A stretch of DNA of 64,000 bases from Gnetum montanum (taxonomy: Eukaryota; Streptophyta; Gnetopsida; Gnetales; Gnetaceae): contig MNCI01005895.1 of assembly GCA_015680685.1 (NCBI GenBank), forward strand, positions 926,654 through 990,653, written 5' to 3'. The notes under the pieces are model-generated. The model had not been told where the DNA came from, did no database searches, and worked only from the letters and a program-made list of their open reading frames with translations. Each line of letters begins with the position of its first letter. Position 1 is the stretch's first letter. Shown piece after piece: positions 1-11,441 of the stretch. Position numbers and translations under genes: made by a program.

Positions 1-2240
1 GATTGGCTAACTCCATATATTCTATCATTTCTTCAATTTGCAACTCCTTTAAGTGGATCTCTGCTTTGTTGTAGGCATTGATCTCATCAACAATGAGTTG
101 TTAGATTTCTCTTCCCTATTGAAGTTTTTGGAGGGTTTCATTCATTTTTTCCTTTATCATTTGAATGTGTTTTTCATTAACTTCCTTCCGCAAGCCAACC
201 TAGTCTATGTAGTGATTCTTCACTTTTTCAAACTTGAGGACCTCATTCTTCTAGGTGACGATCTCGATGGTATACTTTTGGCACAAGGCATGCACTTTAT
301 CCATTGATGAATTTCAATTTTCTATGATCAATATCCTCAATTCAATATTCACCCTAGAAAACTACTCCTACTATTGATGAATAAATTCTTACATTTTCTC
401 CTTCTACACATCAACATTACACAGGTGATGATTCTATGCGGTCATGGTCTTATTCTCCTTATGCATCTATGCAAAGTCCTTTTGAATTGAATATGTTTTT
501 ACTTCAACTATGGACTAGTTGAAGATTGTCATTACTACCTCCCCCTCATCCTTTTCAAATGTTCTTGAAGTTGTTTAAAAGCTTCATCTCTTGTTACTAT
601 TGGGCTAACGATCATAGGATCAATAAGTCGAGCATGTAGTTCAGCACCCTCCATGGCCAAGTGTTGATTTTTTTCCTAGGCCATTTTGAGTTTCCCCTCC
701 AAAATAATGCATCCCTTTCATTTAGTAACTGTGACTAGGTTGCAGTGATGTCTTTCAAAAAATCAAAGATATCTAAAGTTGATTGCCTAGTTTCCACTAA
801 CCATGCCTATGAATGTCTACACATATTAAAGTTTAAATATGTCTAGTACAGATGCTACAAGTGCATTTAGTGCTTCAATGACATAGTCAGTAACAAATTT
901 AGTCATTGTTTCATGTCCCTAGTGTTGCATCATCAAGATAGTTGCCCCTTCACCTTCCTCCAAATGCACTGAGAAAGTGGTGGAATTTCCAAATATTTCT
1001 AGGAATAAATGGTATTGAGATAAAGACATCATCACCTCCCAAGTGTTTGAATCCAACCTCGTAGGAAGCTAGATTCATTCAGTAGAGAAGATTGGTCCAC
1101 TCCGCTCCATCTAGCTAGTTGTTCAGGCCACCTCATTTAGGTGACTCATCATTGGTCAATATATAGATGGATCTATCCCACTCATTCTTACACATTACTC
1201 TTATTCACTCAAGAGCTACTCTTGTATTTTGTGCAAACACTCAATGGCTATGTGAGCCTCTAGTGTTGTTTCCTAAGTGGGTGGTGGTGGTGGCTACTTC
1301 TTTTCTTGGGTCATCACTAGCATCTTCTCTTTCATGATATTTGACCATGATACCAAAGGAGCATGCCTAATGGTATCATTTAAGTAGTAGATGATGCCTA
1401 TGCTTTTGCAAAATTTCCATATGAGGCACAAAAAGGGCATGGTTTTACTTCCATGTTTATTTTCCTTGAAGTGCTTTTCAATCTCTACGTAGATTAGTTG
1501 TTGAAGGTTGACAAGAAATTTTCTACTTAGTATGGCACATGCTCAAGCAAGAAGGTAGTCACCTTACTTGGCCTCACTGCTATATTGAGGTGATAGGCTA
1601 AGATTTCAAAATAGATGTGCTTCGTCAGTCTAAGAGCACTATACTTCTTATAATCAACCCCATAGCATCACTGGGTCCACTCCCTCTTGGCCTCAGGATC
1701 ATCTTTCATGAATAGCTCTACTAGCTATGTCCTAGTATCAAGTAACCCAAGTCCCTATGTGATAGCTTCTACCGAGTAGGAAACTTGAATGTCCTTAATT
1801 TTTATAATGAACCTTAGCCTTCAATTACTCCATAAGAGATATGTCTCTCCTATGCATCATTCCACACTAGATGTGATTATTGGCCACATGGGAGAGGTTT
1901 GCAGCTGAGTCTTGACATTCATTGGAGCTTTCTCAATGAATGGCCTGAAGTTGATCTCTTGAAAGACTAATTGTTGGGTCTCTCAAGACCTAATAATTTC
2001 TAGGAAGGCTTGAGTCAAAGTGATCTAAAGCCTTGGCTTGGGTCTAGGCACTTCTCCTCTCTATGATTGTTTAGTAGTCACTTCTTCTTCTAGAATCTAT
2101 TGGATAGATTCCACTTTGAGCTTCTCATGAAGAGGTTCCACTACATGGGTTTCTTCTAGTAGTTCTTGGGCTTGTTCTTGTTGGCCCCTTCTAGCTCTAT
2201 GCTACTTTTCCCATGGTTGACAAGGTTCTCCTTCCTATGA
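1..2240 (-). pseudogene. Decayed accessory ORF with coiled-coil stretches (copy A)
   Basis: Read on the minus strand, this stretch gives long blocks of protein-like sequence broken by stops and frame changes, with no reverse transcriptase, integrase or gag motifs. A block near 1720-1560 is Lys/Leu-rich (contains KHIYFEILAYHLNIAV). A block near 1450-1400 contains TMPFLCLIWKFCKSIGI, which recalls the conserved 'PFPSLITxLCxxxGV' segment I associate with the family annotated as putative plant transposon protein; that comparison is from memory. The part below about 650 is charged and heptad-like, as in a coiled coil. It continues off the left edge. General character resembles the antisense genes at 36-41 kb and 59-62 kb, but I could not align it confidently with them. 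No intact start or stop is visible and it cannot encode a full protein. Confidence 0.45.
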
Positions 2241-4290
2241 GCATCTTTGTTTTGGTACTATCTGTAATCACAATGAGACCATGGGTTATTAATCATTATG
2301 TAACTTAAAGAAATTGGGATACCTTTATCTCTTAAGGATAGTTACACTTGTCTAAGTTGTGATTATGGCTAATTTAATTATTTCAATTATTATCTATTTA
2401 TGTGTTATCATTAATAAATCATCCTGAAGGTTGTTGGAAGGATTAACTGTCGAAAGAGTTTATGTTTATATGTTGTTAAGGTTATTAACCCTTTGGGGGA
2501 GTTAGAAAAATTTTCAAAAAATTTTATTAATTTTTCATTAGAAACCTTAAGGTTTGCAGCCCCCATAATAAAGATCTTACCTTCTGTAAGTGCAGGATCA
2601 AAAAATGGAGTGATTTGGACAAACAGTTAAGAAGTTATGGACTCTAGAAGGTTTTGGGCTCTAAAATAATTACAAAAACACCCTATGTGTTATGAGAAAA
2701 TGACAAAAAATTCTTAAGTACTTAGTGGTATATATAGGATGTAAGCACTGCATTGACAATGCCTCATTGATGTATTTGTGGACCACCATTGACTATCATC
2801 AAACTTGCAAAATACAAGGAATTTTTAAATAAAATTGGGGTCAAATAAAAAGCTCAAAAGGCCAATAGTAGTATGAAAACATGGGAAGAGGATGTTGAAG
2901 CTCATAAATTTGGAAAAATAAGGAAAAAATAATTTGGATGATGAATGAGATAAAAGGTTAAGGAGCACTGAGAAAAATATTGAATGGAATATGCAAAAGA
3001 TAGGATTGTGGTAATGTCAAAGGTAAGGGATCTTAACTAACCAAACCAAGAGCTATGCAAGTGGGTCCTCCATATAGCAAGCTCATTCCCTTGTTGCCCT
3101 TGCATAACCTCAACTAAGGAGTTTGTGGGTCCCATAGTTAATTTAATGATTATGAAAAGTTAAGGACTAACCAAAAAGAATCTACTCAAGAATCCAAACA
3201 CATTAGACCAAGACATAGAGCATAACATAGAACATGGTAGTGAAGTGAGTTATGAAAGCATGGATGGATGATAGAGAAGGTGGAATGAAGTTTTGAATTG
3301 AGTTCAGAAGAAGTCCCTTATGGAATTTTTGTTTAAAATGACCTGGGAAGATCCATCCTTAGTCCAAACCAAAACCAACTACTTTTAGTGACTTTGCATT
3401 ACCACTCTAAGACCAATCCATCCACTTGAGACACAAGAGTGATTCCATAATACAAGCACCATTCCATAAGAAGAAGAAGAGAGAGAAGTAGGAAGTGAGA
3501 GAGGGCCTTAGTCAGAGGGAACTTTTAGGCATAAGTGCATGTCCTTCTAGTCCCATAACTAGTGCTTGTAGCCCATTTATTTTTCCAAGGGGCATGCTTT
3601 GAATTCCCATTATTTTTATTTTCAAATTTTTTGATGGGAACCACACCATACAAAGACTTATTTGACTTACTATCAGTGGTTGGTATGGAATAGTATGAAC
3701 TCCATGAAAAACACTCAAGCACTCAAGAAAGTAGAAGAGTATAAAGAGTATTGAATCCCCTTGAAGTCATACACTTTGCAAACATTTGAATCCTTCCTAA
3801 TTTTGGAGCTACCAAGGTCACCAATTAATTAAAAGTTTCTTTAATAGAAGGAACCTTGGGTTTCCAAAATAAGGAAAACCATAGAGTTCATTGGATGGGC
3901 AAATGATGTGAACTCACTGCCTATTCCATGAAAAAATAAACCATGTCCAAGTCATCAAACATCAGAATTTAAAAATAGAAACTAGACATCAAAAATCACA
4001 ACATTAAGCATAAACCATCATTAGTAAATAGCAATAGCAACACTGTGTCTTGTGATAATTAAGTAGTTTTATTAGCAAAAATAAAAACATATCATACTTT
4101 AATCAAATCAAAACAAAGTAAAATATATAAGAAAGTGTAAAATAATCAAGAAAGGTTCAAAGGTACTAATAATGGTGTAAATTAGAAAATTTAAAAATCA
4201 AAAATTGTAAAATAAATAACTTGTAAAATTAGAATAACATGGAAAATAAAAAAGTTGAAATTTTGAGAAGCCATATGGGTTGTTAGCATG
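2241..4290 (-). mobile_element. 3' non-coding part of Athila-like element 1
   Basis: No coding signal on either strand. The segment from about 2680 to 4000 resembles 13340-14200: both hold a 'caagctc(a/t)ttcccttgttgccctt(g/a)' type stretch (3078 and 13806) followed by 'ataacc'. In both places it lies on the 3' side of a minus-strand integrase relic, separated from it by an A-rich segment (4030-4260 here). It is therefore best read as the 3' untranslated or LTR part of the Athila-like family. LTR boundaries could not be fixed here. Confidence 0.4.
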
Positions 4291-4299
4291 GATAGCCAT

Positions 4300-5690
4300 C
4301 TCCCCCACAATTGAGTTGGAAGGAGGAGATCTAAAAAATGGAACATGGTTGTCCATCCATTGAGGTGGTAGTTGCACTAGCCTATCTTGGTTCTAGGAAA
4401 GGCTATACTTGTTGGATGTTGATCAATTGCTTTTTATTCAGGCTTTCAGGTTTGTAGATGAACATGGCCCTAGAGAAAAAGATTTGATCGATTATATAAG
4501 GTCTTTCCTAGATTGTTTTAAATTTTTCCTTTTGGGGTACATGTGTGGGATTCCAATAGAGAACCTTATCTCCTAGTTGAAGTTTTACTTTTCTAATTCT
4601 AAGGTCATGGTGTTGCTTACTAAATGCCTTGTGCACCTCATTCAAGGATAGGGCAACTAATTGATTTTCATCTAGCACATTTAGGTTGATCAATATTTCT
4701 TTCTGTGCTTAATTCAGGTCAAGATTCATATCACAGGCTGTTGAGAGTGTATGGAGCTTGAACTAAATCGAGAGTATTAGAAGTTTTTCATACACTAACA
4801 CATAGGGAGAATAGCCAATAGGAAGTTTCCATGTTGAATGATAAGCCTAGATAGCATTGTTAAGTTTTGTACTCTAATCCTTCATATATTTGCTAATGTT
4901 CTGCATTAGTATTTTTGTGATCTCCTTGTTGGTTACCTTTGCTTAAACATTGGCTTGGGGGTGATAAGATGTTGTTAATTTATATTCAACCCCCAAGTGT
5001 TGCATAAATTTTCTAAAAGTGGCACCTATGAAATAAGTTCCATTATCAAAAATTAGTGAACATGGCACCCCAAACCTATTCACAATATTTTGTTATATGA
5101 ATCTAGCAATAGTGGATGATGTACAATCAGTAACAGGTACTGCTTCTACCCATTTTTTGTAGTAGTTAATTGCTACTATAATATATGCCTTTCCATTGGA
5201 CATGGATGTGATGGGACCCATGAAGTTAATGCCCCATATGTTGAAAGATTCCAGTTGTTAAATCCACTATTGAGGATCTTCCATGTGAGTGGCCATCCCC
5301 CTATCTCATTGATAATATTCACAAGATTTGACAAACTAGTGGACATCCTTAAAAATTATAGGCCAATAACATCCTACCATCAGGATTTTTATGGCTATGC
5401 ATCTCCCTACATAGTGGCCTACACAAGGTCCTTTGTGAGCATCCTGGAGAACGTGCAGCTAATCTTCGTTTGGGACATACCAATGAATCAAGCCATCAGC
5501 ACATGCCTTGTAGAGGTGTCCATTGATTTCCATAAAGTATTTGATCCAATAAAGAAATTTTCACTTCTTTCTAAAATCCAAATCTTGTGGCATCTCCTGA
5601 GTGAGAATATAAGTGAGAATGCCATTGTACCACATTATTTTTATGGACGTTTGTTCACTTATTGCTCCAATAAAGAGGAGTTCATCTAGA
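4300..5690 (-). pseudogene. Integrase relic of Athila-like element 1
   Basis: Minus strand from about 5690 down. First comes the HHCC zinc-binding region (about 5500-5330) with AHKGPCVGH and then YWPIIFKDVH and a CEYYQ cysteine pair. The catalytic core follows: INFMGPITSMSNGKAYIIVA near 5235, KKWVEAVPVTDC near 5150, then FGVPCSLIFDNG near 5050, where the second catalytic Asp is kept. TSYHPQAN follows near 4970. The C-terminal part ends with LQLGDKVLYWNP near 4570, a typical gypsy integrase tail. Integrase would insert the cDNA copy into the host chromosome. Stops occur in the core and after the tail, so it is non-functional. Confidence 0.75.
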
Positions 5691-5699
5691 AACTGATCA

Positions 5700-7170
5700 A
5701 AGAGTGGGCTCTACTCCTCTTTATTATCCCATCTTAAGTGAGAGAGATGGTCCTTTTTTATCTACCATCATGAGATCAAATTCCTGCAAGATCATGAACC
5801 ACTATATGACACAAGGGCTCACCATTAGCTTGTTCATGAGAAAGAAAATTGCACTATGATCTATGTGCACAAATACTTTGTAATCAAGTACATAGTGCCT
5901 GAACTTGTCTGGAGCATACATAACTACCATCAATTCTTTTTCCATGGTGGTAGGCATTTCCTATCATCCATCTACATGAGCACTACTCCTAAGGCATAGT
6001 TAGATGCATCCATCATGATGTAGAAGGGTATGGACTAGTCTGGTGCTCATAGAATTGGTGTTTCTACAAGTTTCTCTTTTAACTATTGGAATGCATGTTC
6101 ACATTCCTTAATCTAGATGAAAGGTCCATCTTTCTTTGTAAGCTCTACCAATGGCTTTGTGATCTTAGAGAAATTTTTTATGAATCGCCTATAGTAGCTA
6201 GTGTGTCCAAAAAATGACCAAACATCTTTAATGATCTCTTTTTGGTGTGTTATTTTTTGGATGACCCTTATCTTTTCTGGATCTACCTCAATCCCTTTTT
6301 GTGAAATTCAGTGCCCTAGCACAATGCCTTCTTGGACCATGAGATGGCTCTTTTTCTAGTTGATTCATAGATTTTTCTCTACACATCTCTTTAATACTAG
6401 CTCAAGGAGATCCAAGGCTTGCTCAAATGTAGCTCCATAGGTGGAAAATTCATCCATGAAGACTTCAACATCTCTACTGATCTACTGGTGGAAGATAGTA
6501 AGGACCAAGCATTAAAATGTTGTAGGGGCATTACACAGACCAAATGGCATTTAACAATATGCAAAAGTCCCTCAAGGATACTTGAATGTTGTCTTCGCCT
6601 AATCTTCTAGCAAATTTGGATTTGGTTATAGCCACTATAACCATCCAAGAAGCTATAATAACAATGCCTAGGTATAGTGTCCAATACTTGATTCACAAAT
6701 GGAAAAGAAAAATGATCTTTAAATGTTGCTATATTTAACAACATAAAGTCAATACAGACCCACCATTTACCACCTTTCTTTGACATAATTATGAGTGGGC
6801 TAACCCACTCACTATCCATGATGGGATATATGAACCCTACCTTGAGGATTTATTTAATTTCTTCTTTGATGATCTACTTCAATTTGGGGTTTAGCTACCT
6901 TTGTGACTACCTTCTAGGCTTCATTACTAGGTCAGTGTAGATGTGATGCAAGCATATCGTTGGATATTTTCCTATTGGTTTTGGATATGACCAAGAAAAG
7001 GTTGTTGGCCACTTGTCAACAACCATTAACATCTTTTCTTTTTGTTCAAGCGCAATTTTGGCATTAATTATGACCAATTTACCATTATTTAAAACTACAT
7101 ATTCCATACCAACTGGTACATGTTTTAGCTCTAAGGGCTCATTCTTGAAGTTATCAAGGATTTCCAAATC
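5700..7170 (-). pseudogene. Reverse transcriptase-RNase H relic of Athila-like element 1
   Basis: The minus strand shows an RT N-terminal block at 7167-6907, then SEWVSPLIIMSKKGGKWWVC and FLDGYSGYNQI at 6819-6607, both hallmark gypsy RT segments. The catalytic box reads VEVFMDE at 6466-6449, so the usual F-M-D-D pair is D-E and activity would be lost. Next come GIVLGH near 6340 and FIKNFSKITKPL near 6180. The RNase H start IPFYIMMDASNYALG lies near 6020. TAG/TAA stops and frame changes run throughout. In an active element RT would copy genomic RNA into cDNA and RNase H would remove the RNA strand. Confidence 0.75.
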
Positions 7171-7377
7171 TCCCCAATAGGTATCATCATCTTCGTCATA
7201 GATTTGGAAATGAACTTATTCAATCTTGTCCATGCCTTCAACATAAGTACATGTTAGGCTCTTAGTTGGTTCCATGCATAATGTCTTACTATCTAAGTTA
7301 GCTATCAACCACTAGGTGCCCTCCTATTTTATGGCTACTGCATACAGACACCTTTGAATATTGATTTTTTGTGCACA

Positions 7378-8000
7378 CTAATTTCCTGTGTTAATGTATG
7401 TACTCTTAACAAACCAAATCCTTTGCACACAATTGCATCCATTATCACTATACGCAATGCATGGAATATGCTTCTTCTCTATCTTGCCTAATTCATTTTC
7501 TTTGGAGATTTCTAAATATAGATCCCTTATGCCCATACGTGAATCAACTGTGCTTAACAAAGCTCTTCTCATAATGATAGGGAAGTCACTTTTGCAATTT
7601 TCAACCTTAATCACCAAAAAATCAGTAGGGTAGGATCACCCATAAACTATGGTTACACTATTCTCTACTAACCCTAGAGGGATAGTAATTGATTGATCTA
7701 CCAATTCTAAATAGATTTTTCTCTTCTTGAGAGGTGGTAGGTCTCAGGCCTTGTACATGTCATGGGAGATGAGATTAACTTTGGAACTAGAGTTAAGAAG
7801 AGCCTTACATGGGTCATGTCTAGTAATTTGTAAATAAATAAGTGAAATTTCTAGATTGGATCTTTTCATAGAAATATTTTCAGCCTTGACCCAGTTGGGA
7901 AAAACATGAGTTAGCATCATAGTGTGAATTCAAGGTGGCAGTTGATTTGAAGGGCACTCGAAGGTATTTGATCTAGAGGATGAGGGTGTTGGAGATGTAG
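7378..8000 (-). pseudogene. Retropepsin (protease) relic of Athila-like element 1
   Basis: On the minus strand a segment near 7815-7780 reads CKALLNSSSKVNLIS, which sits where retropepsins have ALLDSGS-type active sites; the Asp appears replaced by Asn. Downstream, YLELVDQSITIPLGLVENS and FPIIMRRALLSTVDSRMG correspond to the 'ADRS-IKxPRGxVEDV' and 'PIILGRPFLAT' segments of plant Athila/Tat proteases. The same order recurs at 28.0-28.5 kb. Retropepsin would cleave the Gag-Pol polyprotein. Loss of the catalytic Asp and several stops make this copy inactive. Confidence 0.6.
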
Positions 8001-10032
8001 GATGATCAACTGGGCTAGATTATGAGGATTCAAGAGGACTGTTGGGTCAAAAGAAATGTCTTTTTCTAAATTAATTATCTAGACCACTCAACTAGAAAGG
8101 TAGTTGTGAATGTACAGCCCTAGTATCATTTCATTTTTGCAAGTATGAAGGAATCTCACCCTACATGGATGGAGTAGAAGGTAACTAGGTTGAAGGTAGA
8201 GGTGTGCGTGCAGATGGATGCAGAGGATGGTATGGATATGGATTTTCCCCTCTAGTAGATGGTGAATGTGTTCAATGATACTCTGGAGTGTAATAGTGAT
8301 GCTAAAATGAGGTATGGCTTGCAGAAATTCTTTAGGAGATGGGTCGCTAAACATAGTACCTTTATGGATCTAGTTGCCTATAAGGGTATTCTTTCCTTGG
8401 TAGTGGCATTCCCCATGATTATGATTGGTACCACTATTGGTATTGTTCATAAGGTTCTAGTGGAGTTTCACTTAGGTAGTAAGCTTTTTGTTATTGGTGG
8501 AACTGCCTTGGATTGCCTTGAGGATAAGGCAATCATCTAGGTGCCTACCTACATTCTAGTTGAGGATTCAATGCATATATCTTAGAATCTTGTAAGTGTG
8601 ACAACACAAGGAAACATCCTTTGTATGATTATATTGACAAATGTCATAATTAGTTTCATTATCAAAATCAATTTCCACAACTTCCTCTACTACTACAACT
8701 TTTCCCTTACCTCTTTGGTAGGCACGTTTAGCTACTTTGTATCTTTTATGGTTACAATCACTATTTTGTTCTTTGGATTCTTTATCAATCTTCATAGTGG
8801 TTTGAAATTTTTCATCCAAATAGTTCCATAATTTATCAACCTTTGCTAAAATATCAAAAATAGATTTTTGGATGGGCAGGGTTTTTTTATTCATCACTTC
8901 ATCAAGTGGTGACTCCTCCTTGTCACAAAATCTGACCTACCATTTCGTGATGGAAGGGTCCCTATTATACTCTTCTGCACTTTTCCATTTTTGTAGCTCA
9001 CCTTCTTCTTTTGCTACATGCTCAATTAGCCTTTGAATTTTATGAGCTCTCAGTTTAGACAATCTTCCTTGGGCATAAACCCCAAATGTTGTTCTAGTTT
9101 CTACTCTAATCCCATCTATAATGTTGCAAAGTTGTTCCCTCTAAGAATAACCATGACCAAAGCATTGATGTAAGAGTGAATAGTATCTACCCATGGTAGC
9201 ATCCAAGAGTTCATGTATTCCCTGTTTCTAGCCTTGGATTTTCCTTCTCATATTAGACACTTTGGAGTATGTCTAATATTTTGTGTTGAATAGCTCCAAC
9301 ATGATACTCCATCTCAAAATGGATTCTACATCAAAGGATTAGTACCAACTTTTAGCTTCTTTGATGAGTATCCTTGGGAAAATCTTGAATTTTTGCCATT
9401 TATTTTCTATGTTCTATAAGGAACAAGCATCATGGAAAACTTGTATATGTGTCTATGGATCAGAGTTGTATCCCACTCAAATCTTGGGATATTGTTATGT
9501 TTAAGCACTTGATCTAACTATCTTTTATATGCCTAGTTGGAATTTTAGCTACCTTCACAATGTTGAGCATACTTCGAGTCACTAATAGAGGTTAATCATA
9601 ATCACTAGGTTAATGATGCTGATGATGGTTTTTTCCACCCCTTTGGTCTTGGTGGCCTTCATGATAACTATTATCTCATTGATCACCTTCATCATGATTA
9701 TTTCGATGGCAACTTCTATGAGAATTGTCAAATGAAGAGGAATGTTTAGAATTAAATGAAGAGGATGAAGAAGAAGGTGGATAGCCACCACCATCATGGT
9801 GTCCACCATCACTCTTCCATTTATTTTGATCATCATGCTTAGATTCCTTACTATTTTGATGCTTTCCCAAGTCCCTACCTTGGCTGTTACTTTTTCCTAA
9901 ACCTAATTTATGAATAGTGGAACGCAGGTTCAAGTTCACACCCTTGTCACCAGTATTAGGGGGTGGAGAATCTTCATGTTGAGAACCTTCAGTAGGAGGA
10001 TTCCCATTGTCATATTGATTTAGTAGGAACAA
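8000..10032 (-). pseudogene. Gag relic of Athila-like element 1
   Basis: Minus strand from 10032: an Asn/Gly/Ser-rich leader (with a PPSSSSSSFNSKHSSS run near 9790-9730), then a capsid-like part at about 9560-8940. A charged helical block at 8897-8700 (KSIFDILAKVDKLWNYLDEK) has a recognisable counterpart near 29.5 kb. A His/Cys-bearing stretch (CQYNHTKDVSLCCHTYK, about 8640-8590) may be a decayed zinc knuckle, and a Pro/Ser/Thr-rich linker at 8500-8000 leads into protease. Gag would form the virus-like particle. Several frames must be joined, so this is a pseudogene, and the domain limits are approximate. Confidence 0.55.
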
Positions 10033-10520
10033 GGTATTAGTGTAATGTTTTCCCTTTGTAGCCTCATGGAGCTTCTCTTGACGTCAACCTCACTTGTGTT
10101 ATGTTTCAGTGGAACAATAGTTTCAAGTGTCATATTCATCTACAACATATTCTTTGTGAAGATCTAAGATGCCCAACTTTTTAAGAGTTTTAAGAAGCAT
10201 CCCTAGAATAGATCGATTGGGGGGCAAGACAATGTTTCCCTCCATATCACACCATTACAGCTATTTATCCTAATGTAGGATGAAGGTGAAGTTTGGTACA
10301 TACTCATCTAGATGAGTATATACCACTTTGGATTCATGTGGAAATAGCAATTTAACTTCTTCACACTTGTGAGAAGAAGAAGAAATTTTACAAAATAAAT
10401 AAAATTGTTAATGTGCTTTTATAATTCTATATATAGGAGGAAAGATATTGACCTTGAGGTTTGTACAACAATATTAATGATATGTACTTAAACCTAAATA
10501 TCACACATTTAAAGAAACAA

Positions 10521-10541
10521 AGTCCTTGGCAATGGCACCAA
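10521..10541 (-). promoter_or_regulatory. Primer binding site of Athila-like element 1
   Basis: On the minus strand the sequence TTGGTGCCATTGCCAAGG starts right after a CA-terminated LTR end (ACTCATCA). It resembles the TGGCGCCGTTGCCGGGGA type of primer binding site that I recall from Athila/Tat elements, with mostly transition differences. It fixes the orientation of the element (minus) and the inner edge of its 5' LTR at 10542. Confidence 0.6.
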
Positions 10542-11441
10542 TGATGAGTGGTGAGGTACCCATACATCCAACCATACAAATCACAAAGTGTTCACATGTG
10601 ATCTAGTTGAATTCCATGGACTTTATCATTTCTAGTGCACTAGTCTTCTAAGAAGTGAATCTTTTCTTAAGGTCAATTGTTGTCTTCCCAATTACACTCA
10701 TGATGTATATTGGTATGGTTAAGTGTAACTGAGGCGTCTGATTTTTATCATTATGTATTTTATGGTTTTTGTGTTCAAAGGAAGATAAAAGTAATTAGAT
10801 TAACTAATTTAAATTAACAAACTAAGTAGCATCTAAATATTCCTAACATAAGCATCCGATCCCACTTTCCATACACGCCTGAACCCACGTATCCACTGTT
10901 GGATGACCAAGAACTATGCTACTGGGCATACCAAATAATAACACTACTAGGATTACCAAGCACATACATGTTACACTTGAAGTGGTCATACTTATGTGTG
11001 TAACCTATCCTACTTAATTGCTTCATTAACTTAATTTCTAAAAAACAGTTAATAAATAACTGAAAACATTAAACACATAAATGGAATAATTAATCTATTC
11101 AAAGTGCTACAAGGTTTATTAGAAATCTCGTCTTTATTGTCACACATACGGTTGTGCTCAGGTACAACAACGCTCAAATAAAGATCTATACACTTAATGA
11201 CTCCTACTCAGGTACTTGAGAGAAAAATTGTAACTTTCAAATGGAAAACCTACAAGAGCTTCACTACAACTACAATCTCATATGCCATAAATGTAGCTAG
11301 TAGGCACATTTTTATAGCTAAAAATTGACATTGCATCAACCGAGCCTCATTGATGCATGATAAGATGCATCGACTAGGCCTCATCGATGAGGCCCAATCG
11401 ATGAGGCCACATCAATGTAACCATGTGAACATGAATCATCA
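10542..11441 (-). mobile_element. Putative 5' LTR of Athila-like element 1
   Basis: The 900-bp segment starts TGATGAG and ends ATCATCA on the plus strand, giving matching short terminal inverted repeats, and its inner edge abuts the primer binding site. A TATA-like GCTATAAAA lies on the minus strand at 11317-11309, with AATAAA-type signals downstream. The inner 190 bp (10557-10730) match 29657-29800, the same region of the sister element, so at least that part is LTR U5. The outer boundary rests only on the terminal repeat. Confidence 0.45.
11377..11394. repeat. Perfect 18-bp palindrome GGCCTCATCGATGAGGCC
   Basis: The sequence equals its own reverse complement. It sits in a cluster of further GCCTCATTGATG/CGATGAGGCC copies between 11343 and 11415, just upstream (on the minus strand) of the LTR TATA box, so it lies in putative U3. 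It could be a dyad regulatory element or a local foldback. Confidence 0.8.

Larger units (their letters stand above)
4291..11441 (-). mobile_element. Athila-like Ty3/gypsy retrotransposon 1, degenerate
   Basis: On the minus strand the order is putative 5' LTR (11441-10542), primer binding site, gag, protease, reverse transcriptase, RNase H, integrase. Integrase after RNase H defines Ty3/gypsy. The RT block around 6800-6610 and the run after it (about 6370-5990, with EGIVLGH and FYRRFIK-like residues) resemble Athila-type plant elements, though lineage placement is by eye. Every domain carries stops and frameshifts, so the copy is dead. The 3' LTR was not located. A second, longer-lived copy lies at 25.3-30 kb and a fragment at 13.3-16.3 kb. 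Confidence 0.75.

Noticed and set aside
5255-5689. 144-codon plus-strand open frame
   Set aside because: It is the complement of the integrase zinc-binding region; the minus strand carries the recognisable motifs.
8259-8540. 93-codon plus-strand open frame
   Set aside because: It lies opposite the gag linker of Athila-like element 1 and has no homologue at the matching place in element 2; it is a chance frame on the antisense strand.
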